DNA from: Micromonospora purpureochromogenes
GTDB taxonomy: Bacteria; Actinomycetota; Actinomycetes; Mycobacteriales; Micromonosporaceae
Assembly (NCBI RefSeq): GCF_900091515.1
Contig: NZ_LT607410.1
Coordinates: 1,612,001 to 1,676,000 of the forward strand
Length of the DNA stretch: 64,000 nucleotides
Direction of reading: 5' to 3'
The translations under genes were made by a program, and so were the position numbers. Position 1 is the first letter of the stretch. Each line of letters starts with the position of its first letter. The notes beneath the pieces were generated by a model, which saw nothing but the letters and a program-made list of their open reading frames with translations, was not told the DNA's origin and made no database searches. Positions 29,974 to 38,360 of this stretch are shown piece after piece.

Positions 29974-30036
29974 TTGTCCACAGGTGTGCGGCGCCCTGTC
30001 CAGCGCTGTCCACAGGAAGCGGCGGGATATCCACAA
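29974..30036 (+). promoter_or_regulatory. Cluster of three DnaA-box-like sites
   Basis: TTGTCCACA (29974-29982), CTGTCCACA (30006-30014) and ATATCCACA (30027-30035) lie in the same orientation within 62 bases. The first matches the actinobacterial DnaA box exactly; the others differ at one or two bases. They lie upstream of the ThiF-like gene. Confidence 0.5.
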
Positions 30037-30090
30037 CCGGCGGGTAACTCTGTCGCCCTCCCGACAGCGTCGTCCCCCAGGGAACGGCGC

Positions 30091-30123
30091 GGGGGAGGGG
30101 CGGCCGCCGGCCGCCCCTCCCCC
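30091..30123 (-). terminator. Terminator after the DUF5679 gene
   Basis: A perfect 15-bp stem, 30091-30105 with 30109-30123, and a GCC loop, lying 15 bases beyond the DUF5679 stop on the minus strand. Confidence 0.75.
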
Positions 30124-30137
30124 GGAACGCGTACGGG

Positions 30138-30305
30138 TCAGACCTTGGCCTTGCCCAGGATGCGGTTCACTGTTGTGCCGCACACCGGACACTTGCCCTT
30201 GGCCATGTTCATCCCGGTCTTCGAAACCTCGACGCGCCCCTCGAAGTCCCGCTTCTCCTTGCACTTGACGCAGTAACCGTTGTAGGTCTGGGCCTGGTCG
30301 GCCAC
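30138..30305 (-). CDS. DUF5679 zinc-ribbon protein
   Basis: A 55-residue protein made of one zinc ribbon: CVKCKEK near residue 12 and CPVCGTTVNRILGK near the C-terminus, with the middle EGRVEVSKTGMNMAKGK. This layout matches DUF5679. GTG 30305 is chosen because GAGGAGG lies about seven bases before it; a longer in-frame reading to 30404 has no ribosome-binding site. Such ribbons often bind nucleic acid or other proteins, but the role is unknown. The basic residues (pI clearly high) are compatible with RNA or DNA contact. It is flanked by a strong terminator downstream. Confidence 0.88.
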   Translation of the reverse strand: MADQAQTYNGYCVKCKEKRDFEGRVEVSKTGMNMAKGKCPVCGTTVNRILGKAKV

Positions 30306-30818
30306 GGTAGCCTCCTCGTCTCGTCCGCCGGGCGAGCCGGCCCGGCGGGTCTCCCGGCGGCGGGCCATGCGGGGCCCAGGCGCTGGGTCTTTCTCCGCGG
30401 ACACCTTCGTGACCGCTGGTTGGCGGACCCTACCCAGATCTGGGCGAATCCATGTCAGCTGTGCATCGACACTGTGAGGAAGTCGACGTCGAGAGTGTGC
30501 ATGCCGGAATGGGCCGGATTAGTGAGTTTGCCGGGGACACGCCGGTTGGAGACCCGCAAACACGCCCGTACGGGGCCCGAGCGGCGCTGCGGACGGTGAT
30601 CACCTACGGTGGGTGGGACGCGAGCGTCGAGTGCCTCCCCGGCCACCACGAAGGGTGATCGGGGCGGCCCGACATGGTCATCCACAGTTTTTTTCGGGAC
30701 TCCTCGCGATCAACCACCATTTTCCGGGCGCGTGTCGCGGTGTTGACTCTTGCGGACCCCTGGTCAGTACGCATTAGCTTTCCCTCGTGGCAGGAATGCA
30801 CGGCTGCGCGGCCCACTG
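30306..30818. other. Gene-free stretch of about 510 bases
   Basis: No ORF here has a convincing start, ribosome-binding site or family pattern. The right half is AT-richer than average (a run of seven T near 30690 and TTGACT at 30743-30748 with a possible TACGCA -10 at 30768-30773), which fits the promoter of the metallopeptidase gene. A DnaA-box-like CATCCACAG lies at about 30680. Confidence 0.5.
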
Positions 30819-31349
30819 ATGGCTGGGGCGCGGAAGCCGGTCGTCGAGGTACGGCGCAGTCAGCGCCGGCGACGCACGGTGTCCGCCTACCGCGACGGGG
30901 AGCGGGTCGTGGTGCTGATCCCCGACCAGTTCTCCCGGGCCGAGGAGAGCGAGTGGGTCGACCGGATGCTCGCCCGGCTCGCCGCCCGTGAGGGCCGGCT
31001 CGCCCGCTCCGACACCGAACTGCTCGACCGGGCGCTGCGCCTGATCAACCTCTACCTCCCCGACCAGGGCAGCGACGCCCTGCCCGCCAGCGTCCGCTGG
31101 GTCACCAACCAGAACGGCCGGTGGGGTTCCTGCACCCCGGCCGACCGGACCATCCGGATCTCGCACCGCCTGCAGGACATGCCGGACTGGGTGCTCGACT
31201 ACGTGCTGCTGCACGAGCTGGCGCACCTGATCGTGCCCAGCCACAACGCCCGGTTCTGGGAGCTCGTCGCCCGGTACCCGAAGACCGAGCGGGCCCGCGG
31301 CTACCTGGAAGGCGTCGCCGCCGCCTCCGCCGTACCCGTTGCCGGCTGA
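30819..31349 (+). CDS. YgjP/M48-like metallopeptidase domain protein
   Basis: A 176-residue protein. The zinc motif HELAH (HExxH, about residues 132-136) is followed by PSHNARFWELVARY, which supplies the third ligand His. The preceding RWGSCTPADRTIRISHRL is the WGSC motif of the YgjP/SprT-like family (DUF45). Members are small metal-dependent peptidases thought to act on proteins bound to DNA or during stress; substrates are mostly unknown. The ATG at 30819 (MAGARKPVVEVRRSQRRRRTV) gives a basic N-terminus. There is no signal peptide, so it is cytoplasmic. A TTGACT box at 30743 may be part of its promoter. Confidence 0.85.
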   Translation: MAGARKPVVEVRRSQRRRRTVSAYRDGERVVVLIPDQFSRAEESEWVDRMLARLAAREGRLARSDTELLDRALRLINLYLPDQGSDALPASVRWVTNQNGRWGSCTPADRTIRISHRLQDMPDWVLDYVLLHELAHLIVPSHNARFWELVARYPKTERARGYLEGVAAASAVPVAG

Positions 31350-31390
31350 CCCCGCACCGCTCCGCCCGCACCGCTCCCGCCGCCGCGCGA

Positions 31391-31467
31391 TGATCGACTC
31401 CAGGTGGCCGACGGGACGGCCGCCGTCCGCCTCGGACACCGCCATCTCGGCGACCCGGAGTCGATCA
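31391..31467. repeat. Long palindrome, TGATCGACTCC type
   Basis: TGATCGACTCCAGGT (31391-31405) pairs with ACCCGGAGTCGATCA (31453-31467) with one mismatch. The centre holds further inverted bits (GGCCGAC...CTCGGCG). It lies in the gap between two co-oriented genes. The outer TGATC resembles the ends of the palindromes at 685 and 2581. Confidence 0.7.
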
Positions 31468-31488
31468 CCCGGACGTTAGGGTCGGAGG

Positions 31489-32097
31489 GTGACCCGACGT
31501 GTGGTGGTGGCGTTGCTCGGCCCGGTGACCTGGGCGCCGCCGGGAATCGATCCGGTGGACTGGCGTACCGCGCTGGCTGAGGACACCGTCGACATGCTCG
31601 CCACGCTCAGCGAGGTGGAGACCGCGGTGGCGGTCACCCCGGCGGACCGCTGGCTCGCCGACGCCGTGATCTGGCCGGGTACCGCCGTGCACGAGGTGGC
31701 CGAGCCGACGGTGAACGCCGTACTGGCCGCGCTGACCGGGTACGACCAGGCGGCCGTGGTGGCCGCTGACGCCCCGGACCTGCCCGGCCTGACCCTGGGC
31801 AAGCTGCTCCGTCCGCTCACCAGCCGGCCCGTGGCGGTCGCCCCGGTCGAGGGGGAGGGGCCCGGCCTGCTCGGGGTGGCGACCCGGCTGCCCGTACCCG
31901 GCTGGTTGCCCGCGCTGGACCTCGACGCGGCGGTGCCGGCGGACGTGCGCCGCGCGGCGCCGGCCCCGGGCGACGTGGCGGTCACTCCCGCCTGGCGGCG
32001 GCTGCGCGGCCCGGCCGACCTGGCCGCGCTGAACCCGGCGGTCGAGGGCTGGGAGGCCACCCGGGCACTCCTCTCCGGCCCCGCCCGCCGAGGCTGA
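31489..32097 (+). CDS. Hypothetical protein, nucleotidyltransferase-like (202 aa)
   Basis: A 202-residue soluble protein starting (M)TRRVVVALLGPVTWAPPG. The segment VVVAADAPDLPGLTLGKLLRPL resembles the (A/D)DxPxLP loop of DUF2064 and CofC/MobA-like nucleotidyltransferases, where an Asp binds the metal. The usual N-terminal glycine loop is not clear, so the assignment is weak. GTG 31489 follows GGTCGGAGG, but a TAGGGT box (31477-31482) six bases before it also allows a leaderless transcript. It converges with the DUF2342 gene. Function unknown. Confidence 0.65.
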   Translation: MTRRVVVALLGPVTWAPPGIDPVDWRTALAEDTVDMLATLSEVETAVAVTPADRWLADAVIWPGTAVHEVAEPTVNAVLAALTGYDQAAVVAADAPDLPGLTLGKLLRPLTSRPVAVAPVEGEGPGLLGVATRLPVPGWLPALDLDAAVPADVRRAAPAPGDVAVTPAWRRLRGPADLAALNPAVEGWEATRALLSGPARRG

Positions 32098-32193
32098 CCG
32101 CCCACGGCCTGCCGATGGGCGACCCACCGGAGGGGCGTGCGGACGCCGCCGGCCGGGCGCGCGTGGTGCGCGGCCCGGCCGGTGCGGTGCGGA

Positions 32194-33498
32194 TCAGGAC
32201 TTGTCGGTGTCGTCCCCGGAGTCGTCGGAGCGGGGCGGGGTGCCGCCGCCCGGCGCCTGCTCCTCCGGGCCGCCCGGCGCGGTGAAGTCGAAGTTCGCCA
32301 GCTCGTCGTCGAGGTCGAGCTGGGCGGTCGCGAAGGCCACCGGGTCGGCGAAGTCGTCGTCGGAGGGGAGCAGGTCGGGGTGGCCCCAGACCGCGTCCCG
32401 GCCGGAGATGCCCCGGTGCGTGGTGAGCGCGGCCCAGAGCGCCGACGCCTCGCGCAGCCGGCGCGGCCGCAGCTCCAGTCCGACCAGCGCGGCGAAGGTC
32501 TGCTCGGCCGGACCGCCGGCGGCCCGGCGCCGGCGGAACGCCTCGCCGAGGCGGACCACGTTGGGCAGGCGCTCGCCGGCGGCGTTGTCGACCACGTGGC
32601 AGACCCAGCCCTCGACCAGCGCGAGCACCGTCTCCAGGCGGGCCAGGGACGCCTTCTGCGCCGGGGTGTCCTCCGGCGTGAAGATGCCCTCCAGGGCGAT
32701 GGCCTGCATCGACTCCGGGTCGGTCGGGTCGACCCGGCCCATCGCCTCCTCGATCGCCTCCCGGTTGACCCGGATGCCGGAGGCGTAGTTCTCCACCGCG
32801 GTCAGCACGTGCCCGCGCAGCCACGGGACGTGCTCGAAGAGCCGCTGGTGGGCGGCCTCGCGCAGGGCGACGTAGAGGCGTACCTCGTCCTCGGGCAGTT
32901 CCAGGCCCTCGCCGTACGCCCGGATGTTGGCCGGGATGAGCGCGGCGGTGCCGGCCGGGCCCAGCGGCAGGCCGATGTCGCCGGCCGAGAGCACCTCGGC
33001 GGCGAGCGAGCCGAGCGCCTGGCCGAGCTGCCCGCCGAAGAGCGCCCCGCCCAGGGTCGCCACCATCGACTGCATCGGGCCGAGCTGGGCCCGCGCCTCC
33101 GGCGGCACCAGGTCGCCCATCGCGCCGACCATCCGGCTGGCCACCGGGTCGCAGAGCTTGCGCCAGACGTCGAGGGTCTTGTAGATCCACTCGTTGCGGT
33201 TCCACGCCACGGAGGTGCGGATGCCGGACGGCAGCGCGGAGGCCGGCTCCAGCCAGAGGTCGGCGATGCGCAGCGCCTCCTCCACCGCGTGCCGCTCGTA
33301 CGGCGACACCGCCGGGTCGCCCGCGGCGGCGAGCTGGCTGGCGGCCACCTGCCGGGCCAGGTCCCAGTTGACCGGCCCGCTGCCCGACGCGGAGAGCAGG
33401 TGCTGCAACTGCGACATGAACTGCTGCATCTGCGCGGGATCGTTGGGGTCTGGTGGTTGCCCACCCGGGAGCGCGAAACCGAACGGAATATCAGGCAC
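32194..33498 (-). CDS. Zinc-dependent metalloprotease-like protein (DUF2342, Rv3195-type)
   Basis: A 434-residue protein of the DUF2342 family, also annotated as coenzyme F420 biosynthesis-associated protein. The zincin-like helix is visible as LREAAHQRLFEHVPWLRGH, followed by VEGWVCHVVDNAAGERLP, where the second His-containing helix lies. A Glu/Asp/Gly-rich tail ends the protein. The gene lies next to a PDZ/Lon-like protease gene, divergently, as in mycobacteria. GTG 33498 has a TACCGT box (complement of 33506-33511) seven bases upstream and no ribosome-binding site, so it should be leaderless. Actual peptidase activity has not been shown for most members. Confidence 0.87.
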   Translation of the reverse strand: MPDIPFGFALPGGQPPDPNDPAQMQQFMSQLQHLLSASGSGPVNWDLARQVAASQLAAAGDPAVSPYERHAVEEALRIADLWLEPASALPSGIRTSVAWNRNEWIYKTLDVWRKLCDPVASRMVGAMGDLVPPEARAQLGPMQSMVATLGGALFGGQLGQALGSLAAEVLSAGDIGLPLGPAGTAALIPANIRAYGEGLELPEDEVRLYVALREAAHQRLFEHVPWLRGHVLTAVENYASGIRVNREAIEEAMGRVDPTDPESMQAIALEGIFTPEDTPAQKASLARLETVLALVEGWVCHVVDNAAGERLPNVVRLGEAFRRRRAAGGPAEQTFAALVGLELRPRRLREASALWAALTTHRGISGRDAVWGHPDLLPSDDDFADPVAFATAQLDLDDELANFDFTAPGGPEEQAPGGGTPPRSDDSGDDTDKS

Positions 33499-33505
33499 GA
33501 CGTCT

Positions 33506-33511
33506 ACGGTA
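33506..33511 (-). promoter_or_regulatory. -10 element of a leaderless promoter (TACCGT)
   Basis: On the minus strand TACCGT is followed by seven bases and then the GTG at 33498. Confidence 0.55.
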
Positions 33512-33598
33512 CGCGCGCCGCGCCCCAGGTCGCCCTCGCTGTCGTTGCGCTGAGGGCGAAGTCGGCCTCGGCCGCCGGGGCGGCACCGCCGGAATCGG

Positions 33599-33604
33599 TA
33601 CGCT
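33599..33604 (+). promoter_or_regulatory. -10 element of a leaderless promoter (TACGCT)
   Basis: TACGCT is followed by seven bases and then the ATG at 33612. Divergent from the promoter at 33506-33511. Confidence 0.55.
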
Positions 33605-33611
33605 CTGCCGC

Positions 33612-34625
33612 ATGAGACGTCGCGGCGTGACCGTCCTCCTCGGTGCTCTGCTCACCACTCTGCTCAGCATCGGCGTGCTCGGCGCGCCCATCCCGTACGT
33701 GGTGCTCGGCCCGGGGCCGACCGTGAACACCCTCGGCGCCTCCGACGGCAAGGAGGTCATCCAGGTCACCGGCCGGTCCACGTCCAACTCCGCCGGCCAG
33801 CTGCGGATGACCACGGTGGGGGTGCAGCCCACGGTCAAGCTGCGCGCGGCGATCGCCGGCTGGCTCTCCGCGGACGAGGCGGTGGTGCCGCGCGAGCTGG
33901 TCTACCCGCCGAACGAGAGCCAGGAGGAGGTGGAGAAGCGCAACGCCGAGGACTTCCAGAACTCGCAGACCAGCGCCGAGACCGCCGCGCTGGTGGAACT
34001 CGGCTACCCGGTGCAGGTGGTGGCCAAGGAGGTCGCCTCCGACGGCCCGTCGGCGGGCGTGCTCAAGGCCGGCGACGTGATCACCACGGTCGACGGGGTC
34101 AAGGTGACCACGGCGACCAAGCTGGTGGAGCTGGTCCGGGCGAAGCCGGCCGGCACCGCGCTGCGGATCGGCTACACCCGCGACGGCGTGGCCGGCACGG
34201 CCACGGTGACCAGCCGGGAGCAGGACGGGCGGCCGCGCGTCGGGCTGGTGCCGGAGCAGCGGCAGCCGCACCCGTTCTCGCTGAAGATCGACCTGGCCAA
34301 CATCGGCGGGCCGAGCGCCGGGCTGATGTTCGCCCTCGGCATCGTGGACAAGCTCGAACCGGCCGACCTGACCGGCGGGAAGATCATCGCCGGCACCGGC
34401 ACCATCGACGACGAGGGCCGGGTCGGTCCGATCGGCGGGATCGCGCAGAAACTCGTCGGGGCGAAGAAGGCCGGCGCGAAGGTCTTCCTGGTGCCGGCGG
34501 ACAACTGCGCCGAGGCGGTCCGCAATCCGCAGCCCGGCCTGCCCCTGATCAAGGTCGGCTCGCTGGACGAGGCATTGACGGCGCTGGAGACGTTGCGGTC
34601 GGGCGGGCAGCCGATCCACTGCTGA
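33612..34625 (+). CDS. PDZ domain / Lon-like (S16) membrane protease, YlbL family
   Basis: A 337-residue protein. One N-terminal membrane segment (VTVLLGALLTTLLSIGVLGAPIPYVVLGPG) anchors it outside the cell. A PDZ domain follows (VVAKEVASDGPSAGVLKAGDVITTVDGV, about residues 135-165). The C-terminal Lon-type protease domain has the catalytic Ser in NIGGPSAGLMFALG (about residue 235) and Lys in GAKKAGAKVFLVP (about residue 285). The family (YlbL/SdrC; Rv3194c) degrades envelope-associated proteins. The ATG at 33612 has a TACGCT box seven bases before it and no ribosome-binding site. The UPF0182 gene follows on the same strand with its own leader. Confidence 0.92.
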   Translation: MRRRGVTVLLGALLTTLLSIGVLGAPIPYVVLGPGPTVNTLGASDGKEVIQVTGRSTSNSAGQLRMTTVGVQPTVKLRAAIAGWLSADEAVVPRELVYPPNESQEEVEKRNAEDFQNSQTSAETAALVELGYPVQVVAKEVASDGPSAGVLKAGDVITTVDGVKVTTATKLVELVRAKPAGTALRIGYTRDGVAGTATVTSREQDGRPRVGLVPEQRQPHPFSLKIDLANIGGPSAGLMFALGIVDKLEPADLTGGKIIAGTGTIDDEGRVGPIGGIAQKLVGAKKAGAKVFLVPADNCAEAVRNPQPGLPLIKVGSLDEALTALETLRSGGQPIHC

Positions 34626-34734
34626 GCCCGGGCGTCGCGAAAGCTCGCCGTGACCTTGGGCCGACACGTTCAGGAACACCCCGTACTCTGGGTGCCTGTC
34701 CGGAGCCGATCACATCGAGCGTGCGGAGCCAACA

Positions 34735-37695
34735 GTGGTCATGCGTAGCAGCCCCCTGCCGAGGATGAGTCGGCGCGGACGCGTCACCATCGGGGTCCTG
34801 GTCGGGGTGTTCGTGCTCTTCACCCTGCTCGGCTGGGGTGTCCAGGCCTGGACGGACTGGCTCTGGTTCGAAGAGGTCCGCTACACCCAGGTCTTCACCG
34901 GGGTGCTGGTCACCCGGCTGCTGCTCTTCCTCACCATCGGGGTGGGGTTGGCGCTCTTCGTGGCCGGCAACCTCTGGCTGGCGTACCGGCTGCGACCGGC
35001 GCTGCGGCCGCACTCGCTGGAGCAGGCCACCCTGGAGCGCTACCGGATGCTGCTCACGCCCCGGATCGGCACCTGGATCAGCCTGACCGCGGCCGTGCTC
35101 GGGCTCTTCGCCGGCCTCTCCGCGCAGAGCCGGTGGAACCAGTGGCTGCTCTTCCGCAACGGCGGCGACTTCGGCGTCAAGGACCCGGAGTTCGGCGTCG
35201 ACGTCGGCTTCTACGTCTTCCAGCTGCCCTTCTGGCGGTACCTGCTGGGCGTCGGCTTCACCGCGGTGGTGCTGGCGCTGCTCGGCGCGCTGGCCGTGCA
35301 CTACATCTTCGGTGGGGTGCGGCTGCAGGGCGTCGGCGACCGGATGACCAACGCCGCGCGGGCCCACCTCAGCACGCTGGTCGCCGTCTTCGTGCTGCTC
35401 AAGGCCATCGCGTACGTGCTGGACCGGCGGGCGATGCTGCTGGAGTACAACGAGGGCGCCAAGCTCTACGGCGCCGGCTACGCCGACGTCAACGCGCTGC
35501 TGCCGGCCAAGGAGATCCTGGCGTACATCTCGGTCGTGGTGGCGATCGCCATCATCGTCTTCTCCAACGCGGTGATGCGGAACCTGGTCTGGCCCGGCAT
35601 CGCGCTGGCCCTGCTCGGCGTCTCCGCCGTCGCGATCGGCGGCATCTACCCGTGGGCGGTGCAGACCTTCGAGGTCAAGCCGAGCGCCCGGGACAAGGAG
35701 GCGCCGTACATCGAACGCAGCATCGGGGCCACCCGGGCCGCGTTCGGATTGGGCGACACCAAGACGAGCGGGTACGCGGCGAACAACCTCACCCCGCCGG
35801 CGAGCCTGGCCACCGACACCTCGGTGGTGCCCAACGTCCGGCTCCTCGACCCGCAGCTGGTCTCCGAGACCTACACGCAACTCCAGCAGGTCCGCGGCTT
35901 CTACGACTTCGGGCCGAAGCTCGACATCGACCGGTACTCGGTGGCGAACAAGACCTCCGACTACGTGGTCGGCGTCCGCGAGATCAACTACGGCGAGCTG
36001 ACCCAGAACAACTGGATCAACCGGCACACCGTCTTCACCCACGGGTACGGCCTCGTCGCGGCCCCGGCCAACCAGGTGGTCTGCGGCGGCCAGCCGTACT
36101 TCGTCTCCGGCTTCCTCGGCGAGAAGGCGCAGGAGGCGTGCTCCTCGCAGGCCGAGCAGATCCCGGCCACCCAGCCGCGGATCTACTACGGCGAGCGGAT
36201 GAAGGAGGACGACTACGCGATCGTCGGGCAGTCCGACAAGACCCGCAACGCCGAGTTCGACCGGCCCACCCCGACCACCGGCGGCGAGCAGTACTACACC
36301 TACACCGGTGAGGGCGGCGTCGAGATCGGCTCGTTCACCCGCCGGCTGCTCTACTCCATCAAGGAGCAGGAGTCGAACTTCCTGCTCTCCGAGGCGGTCA
36401 ACGACAACTCGCGGCTGCTGTACGTGCGCAACCCGCGGGACCGGGTGGAGAAGGTCGCGCCCTTCCTCACCCTCGACGGTGACCCGTACCCGGCGGTGGT
36501 GGGCGGCCGGATCCAGTGGATCGTCGACGGCTACACCACCGCGGCGACCTACCCGTACGCCGAGCGGGTCAACCTGCAGACCGAGACCGCCGACGAGCTG
36601 ACCAACCGGGGCACGTTCCAGCTGGCCCGGGAGAACGTCAACTACATGCGCAACTCGGTCAAGGCCACCGTCGACGCGTACGACGGCACGGTGCGGCTCT
36701 ACGAGTTCGACGAGACCGACCCGGTGCTCAAGGCCTGGAACAAGGCGTTCGGCGGCGACCTGGTGCTGCCGAAGACCGCCATCCCGGCGGAGCTGGCCGA
36801 GCACTTCCGCTACCCGGCCGACATGTTCAAGGTGCAGCGGAACCTGCTCACCAAGTTCCACGTGACCGACCCCGGCGACTTCTACTCCGGTCAGGACTTC
36901 TGGCAGGTGCCGAACGTGCCGGACGCGCCGGACAGCGGGCAGAAGCAGCCGCCGTACTACCTGTTCACCCAGTTCCCCGGGCAGCAGGGGCCGCGTTTCC
37001 AGATCACCGCGGCGGTCACCCCGAACGGGCGGCAGAACCTGGCCGCGCTGATCTCCGGGTCGTACATCGACGGTCAGCCGAAGCTGGAGGTGTGGGAGCT
37101 GCCGGACCAGACCCGGGTCTCCGGGCCGGTGCAGGTGCACCAGCAGATGACCAACAACGCCAACATCCGGCAGCAGCTCAACCTGCTCTCCTCCAACCAG
37201 GCGCAGGTGCAGTACGGCAACCTGCTGTCGCTGCCGTTCGCCGACGGGATGCTCTACGTCGAGCCGGTCTACGTGAAGAGCAACCAGCAGGACGCGTACC
37301 CGCTGCTGCAGAAGGTGCTGCTCTCGTACGGCGACGGCGGTTCCTACGTGGTGCTGGCCGACAACCTCACCGACGGCATCAAGCAGCTCGTCGACCAGGG
37401 CAAACGGGCCGGGCAGGGCACGACGCCGCCGCCCGGCGGCACCCCGCCGCCGCCCCCGGGCGGCGCCAACCCGCCGCCGCTGACCGGTGAGCTGGCCGCC
37501 GCCGCGGAGCGGGTGGAGACGGCGATCGTCGAGGTCAAGGCCGCGCAGACGTCCGGCGACTTCGAGCGGTACGGCCGGGCGCTCAAGGCGCTGGACGAGG
37601 CGATGACCGCGTTCCAGCAGGCGCAGCAGGCCGCCGGGCCGGCCCCGACGCCGAGCGGCAGCCCGTCCGCGCCGGCACCGACGCCGAGCGGCTGA
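34735..37695 (+). CDS. UPF0182 family large membrane protein (Rv3193c-type)
   Basis: A 986-residue protein. The N-terminal 300 residues hold about seven membrane segments (RVTIGVLVGVFVLFTLLGWG; LLLFLTIGVGLALFVAG; and others up to LVWPGIALALLGVSAVAIGGIYP). A large extracytoplasmic domain follows, with conserved stretches such as RSIGATRAAFGL, NYGELTQNNWINRHTVFTHGYG and GQQGPRFQITAAVTPNGRQNL. The tail is Pro/Gly-rich with a coiled-coil-like helix (AAAERVETAIVEVKAAQ). GTG 34735 has GCGGAG upstream; an ATG at 34741 is possible. Function is unknown, but it is conserved next to the PDZ/Lon-like gene across actinobacteria. It is much longer than its neighbours. Confidence 0.93.
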   Translation: MVMRSSPLPRMSRRGRVTIGVLVGVFVLFTLLGWGVQAWTDWLWFEEVRYTQVFTGVLVTRLLLFLTIGVGLALFVAGNLWLAYRLRPALRPHSLEQATLERYRMLLTPRIGTWISLTAAVLGLFAGLSAQSRWNQWLLFRNGGDFGVKDPEFGVDVGFYVFQLPFWRYLLGVGFTAVVLALLGALAVHYIFGGVRLQGVGDRMTNAARAHLSTLVAVFVLLKAIAYVLDRRAMLLEYNEGAKLYGAGYADVNALLPAKEILAYISVVVAIAIIVFSNAVMRNLVWPGIALALLGVSAVAIGGIYPWAVQTFEVKPSARDKEAPYIERSIGATRAAFGLGDTKTSGYAANNLTPPASLATDTSVVPNVRLLDPQLVSETYTQLQQVRGFYDFGPKLDIDRYSVANKTSDYVVGVREINYGELTQNNWINRHTVFTHGYGLVAAPANQVVCGGQPYFVSGFLGEKAQEACSSQAEQIPATQPRIYYGERMKEDDYAIVGQSDKTRNAEFDRPTPTTGGEQYYTYTGEGGVEIGSFTRRLLYSIKEQESNFLLSEAVNDNSRLLYVRNPRDRVEKVAPFLTLDGDPYPAVVGGRIQWIVDGYTTAATYPYAERVNLQTETADELTNRGTFQLARENVNYMRNSVKATVDAYDGTVRLYEFDETDPVLKAWNKAFGGDLVLPKTAIPAELAEHFRYPADMFKVQRNLLTKFHVTDPGDFYSGQDFWQVPNVPDAPDSGQKQPPYYLFTQFPGQQGPRFQITAAVTPNGRQNLAALISGSYIDGQPKLEVWELPDQTRVSGPVQVHQQMTNNANIRQQLNLLSSNQAQVQYGNLLSLPFADGMLYVEPVYVKSNQQDAYPLLQKVLLSYGDGGSYVVLADNLTDGIKQLVDQGKRAGQGTTPPPGGTPPPPPGGANPPPLTGELAAAAERVETAIVEVKAAQTSGDFERYGRALKALDEAMTAFQQAQQAAGPAPTPSGSPSAPAPTPSG

Positions 37696-37718
37696 GCCGC
37701 AGCGCGGGCGATCCGACC

Positions 37719-37770
37719 AGCCCGCGACCCGAGGACCTGCCGGTCCTCCGGTCGCGGGCTTGTCGCTTTT
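37719..37770 (+). terminator. Intrinsic terminator after the UPF0182 gene
   Basis: AGCCCGCGACC (37719-37729) plus GAGGACC (37731-37737) pair with GGTCCTC (37742-37748) and GGTCGCGGGCT (37750-37760), giving an 18-bp stem with one internal mismatch, followed by TGTCGCTTTT. Confidence 0.85.
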
Positions 37771-37844
37771 CCGACCCGTTGCCCGCAACCGATCGGCCCC
37801 GTCCACCGTCTTGTCAGCAGGTGGGGGAAACGGGGAGACGTGGT

Positions 37845-38360
37845 GTGAGCATGAGGGACGCGCAGAGCTTCGACGAGTTCTACCGGAGCACCTCCGGGCG
37901 GACGCTGCGGTACGGCCACGCGGTGGCGGGTGACCACGGCGAGGCGCAGGACCTCGTGCAGGAGGCGTACGCCCGGGCCTGGCGGCAGTGGGGCAACCTG
38001 GCCACCCACCCGGCGCCGGAGGCGTGGCTGCGGCTGGTGGTCAGCCGCCTGGCCACCGACCGGTTCCGCCGGCTGCGCGGCTGGCGCACGGCGGTCAGCC
38101 GCAGCGGCCCACCGGAGGACGTCCGGCCACCGGGCGAGGACACCGTCCTGCTGGTCGCCGCCCTGCGGCAGTTGCCGCCGAACCAACGGCAGGCACTGGC
38201 CCTGCACTACCTGTTCGACATGCCGGTGGAGGAGATCGCCCGCGAGACGCGGGTGCCCACCGGCACCGTGAAGTCCTGGCTGTCCCGGGGCAGGACGAGG
38301 CTGGCCGAGCTGCTGCCCGGGGTCGCGTCCGAGGAGCTGGAGGTCAACGATGTCGCGTGA
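37845..38360 (+). CDS. ECF sigma factor, SigE-like subgroup
   Basis: A 171-residue extracytoplasmic-function sigma factor. Region 2 is visible as FYRSTSGRTLRYGHAVAGDHGEAQDLVQEAYARAW, and region 4 as LPPNQRQALALHYLFDMPVEEIARET with the recognition helix PTGTVKSWLSRGRTRL. It resembles the SigE70 (TIGR02983) group of actinobacteria. GTG 37845 is preferred because GGGGAG lies seven bases before it; ATG 37851 would be 13 bases away. Its last 11 bases overlap the next gene, whose product has a membrane segment and could be its anti-sigma or sensor partner. The trigger is unknown. Confidence 0.9.
   Translation: MSMRDAQSFDEFYRSTSGRTLRYGHAVAGDHGEAQDLVQEAYARAWRQWGNLATHPAPEAWLRLVVSRLATDRFRRLRGWRTAVSRSGPPEDVRPPGEDTVLLVAALRQLPPNQRQALALHYLFDMPVEEIARETRVPTGTVKSWLSRGRTRLAELLPGVASEELEVNDVA

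Noticed and set aside
29974..30036. The DnaA boxes as the replication origin
   Set aside because: Only three boxes and none of the usual origin neighbours (dnaA, dnaN, recF, gyrB, rpmH). Kept only as a regulatory or titration site.
28839..30305. A RiPP biosynthetic cluster around the ThiF-like gene
   Set aside because: No precursor peptide, YcaO or transporter gene is present; the zinc-ribbon neighbour is a DUF5679 protein.
30452..30685. Short ORFs on both strands in the gap before the YgjP-like gene
   Set aside because: No ribosome-binding site, no recognisable sequence, and the two overlap each other antisense. Treated as non-coding.
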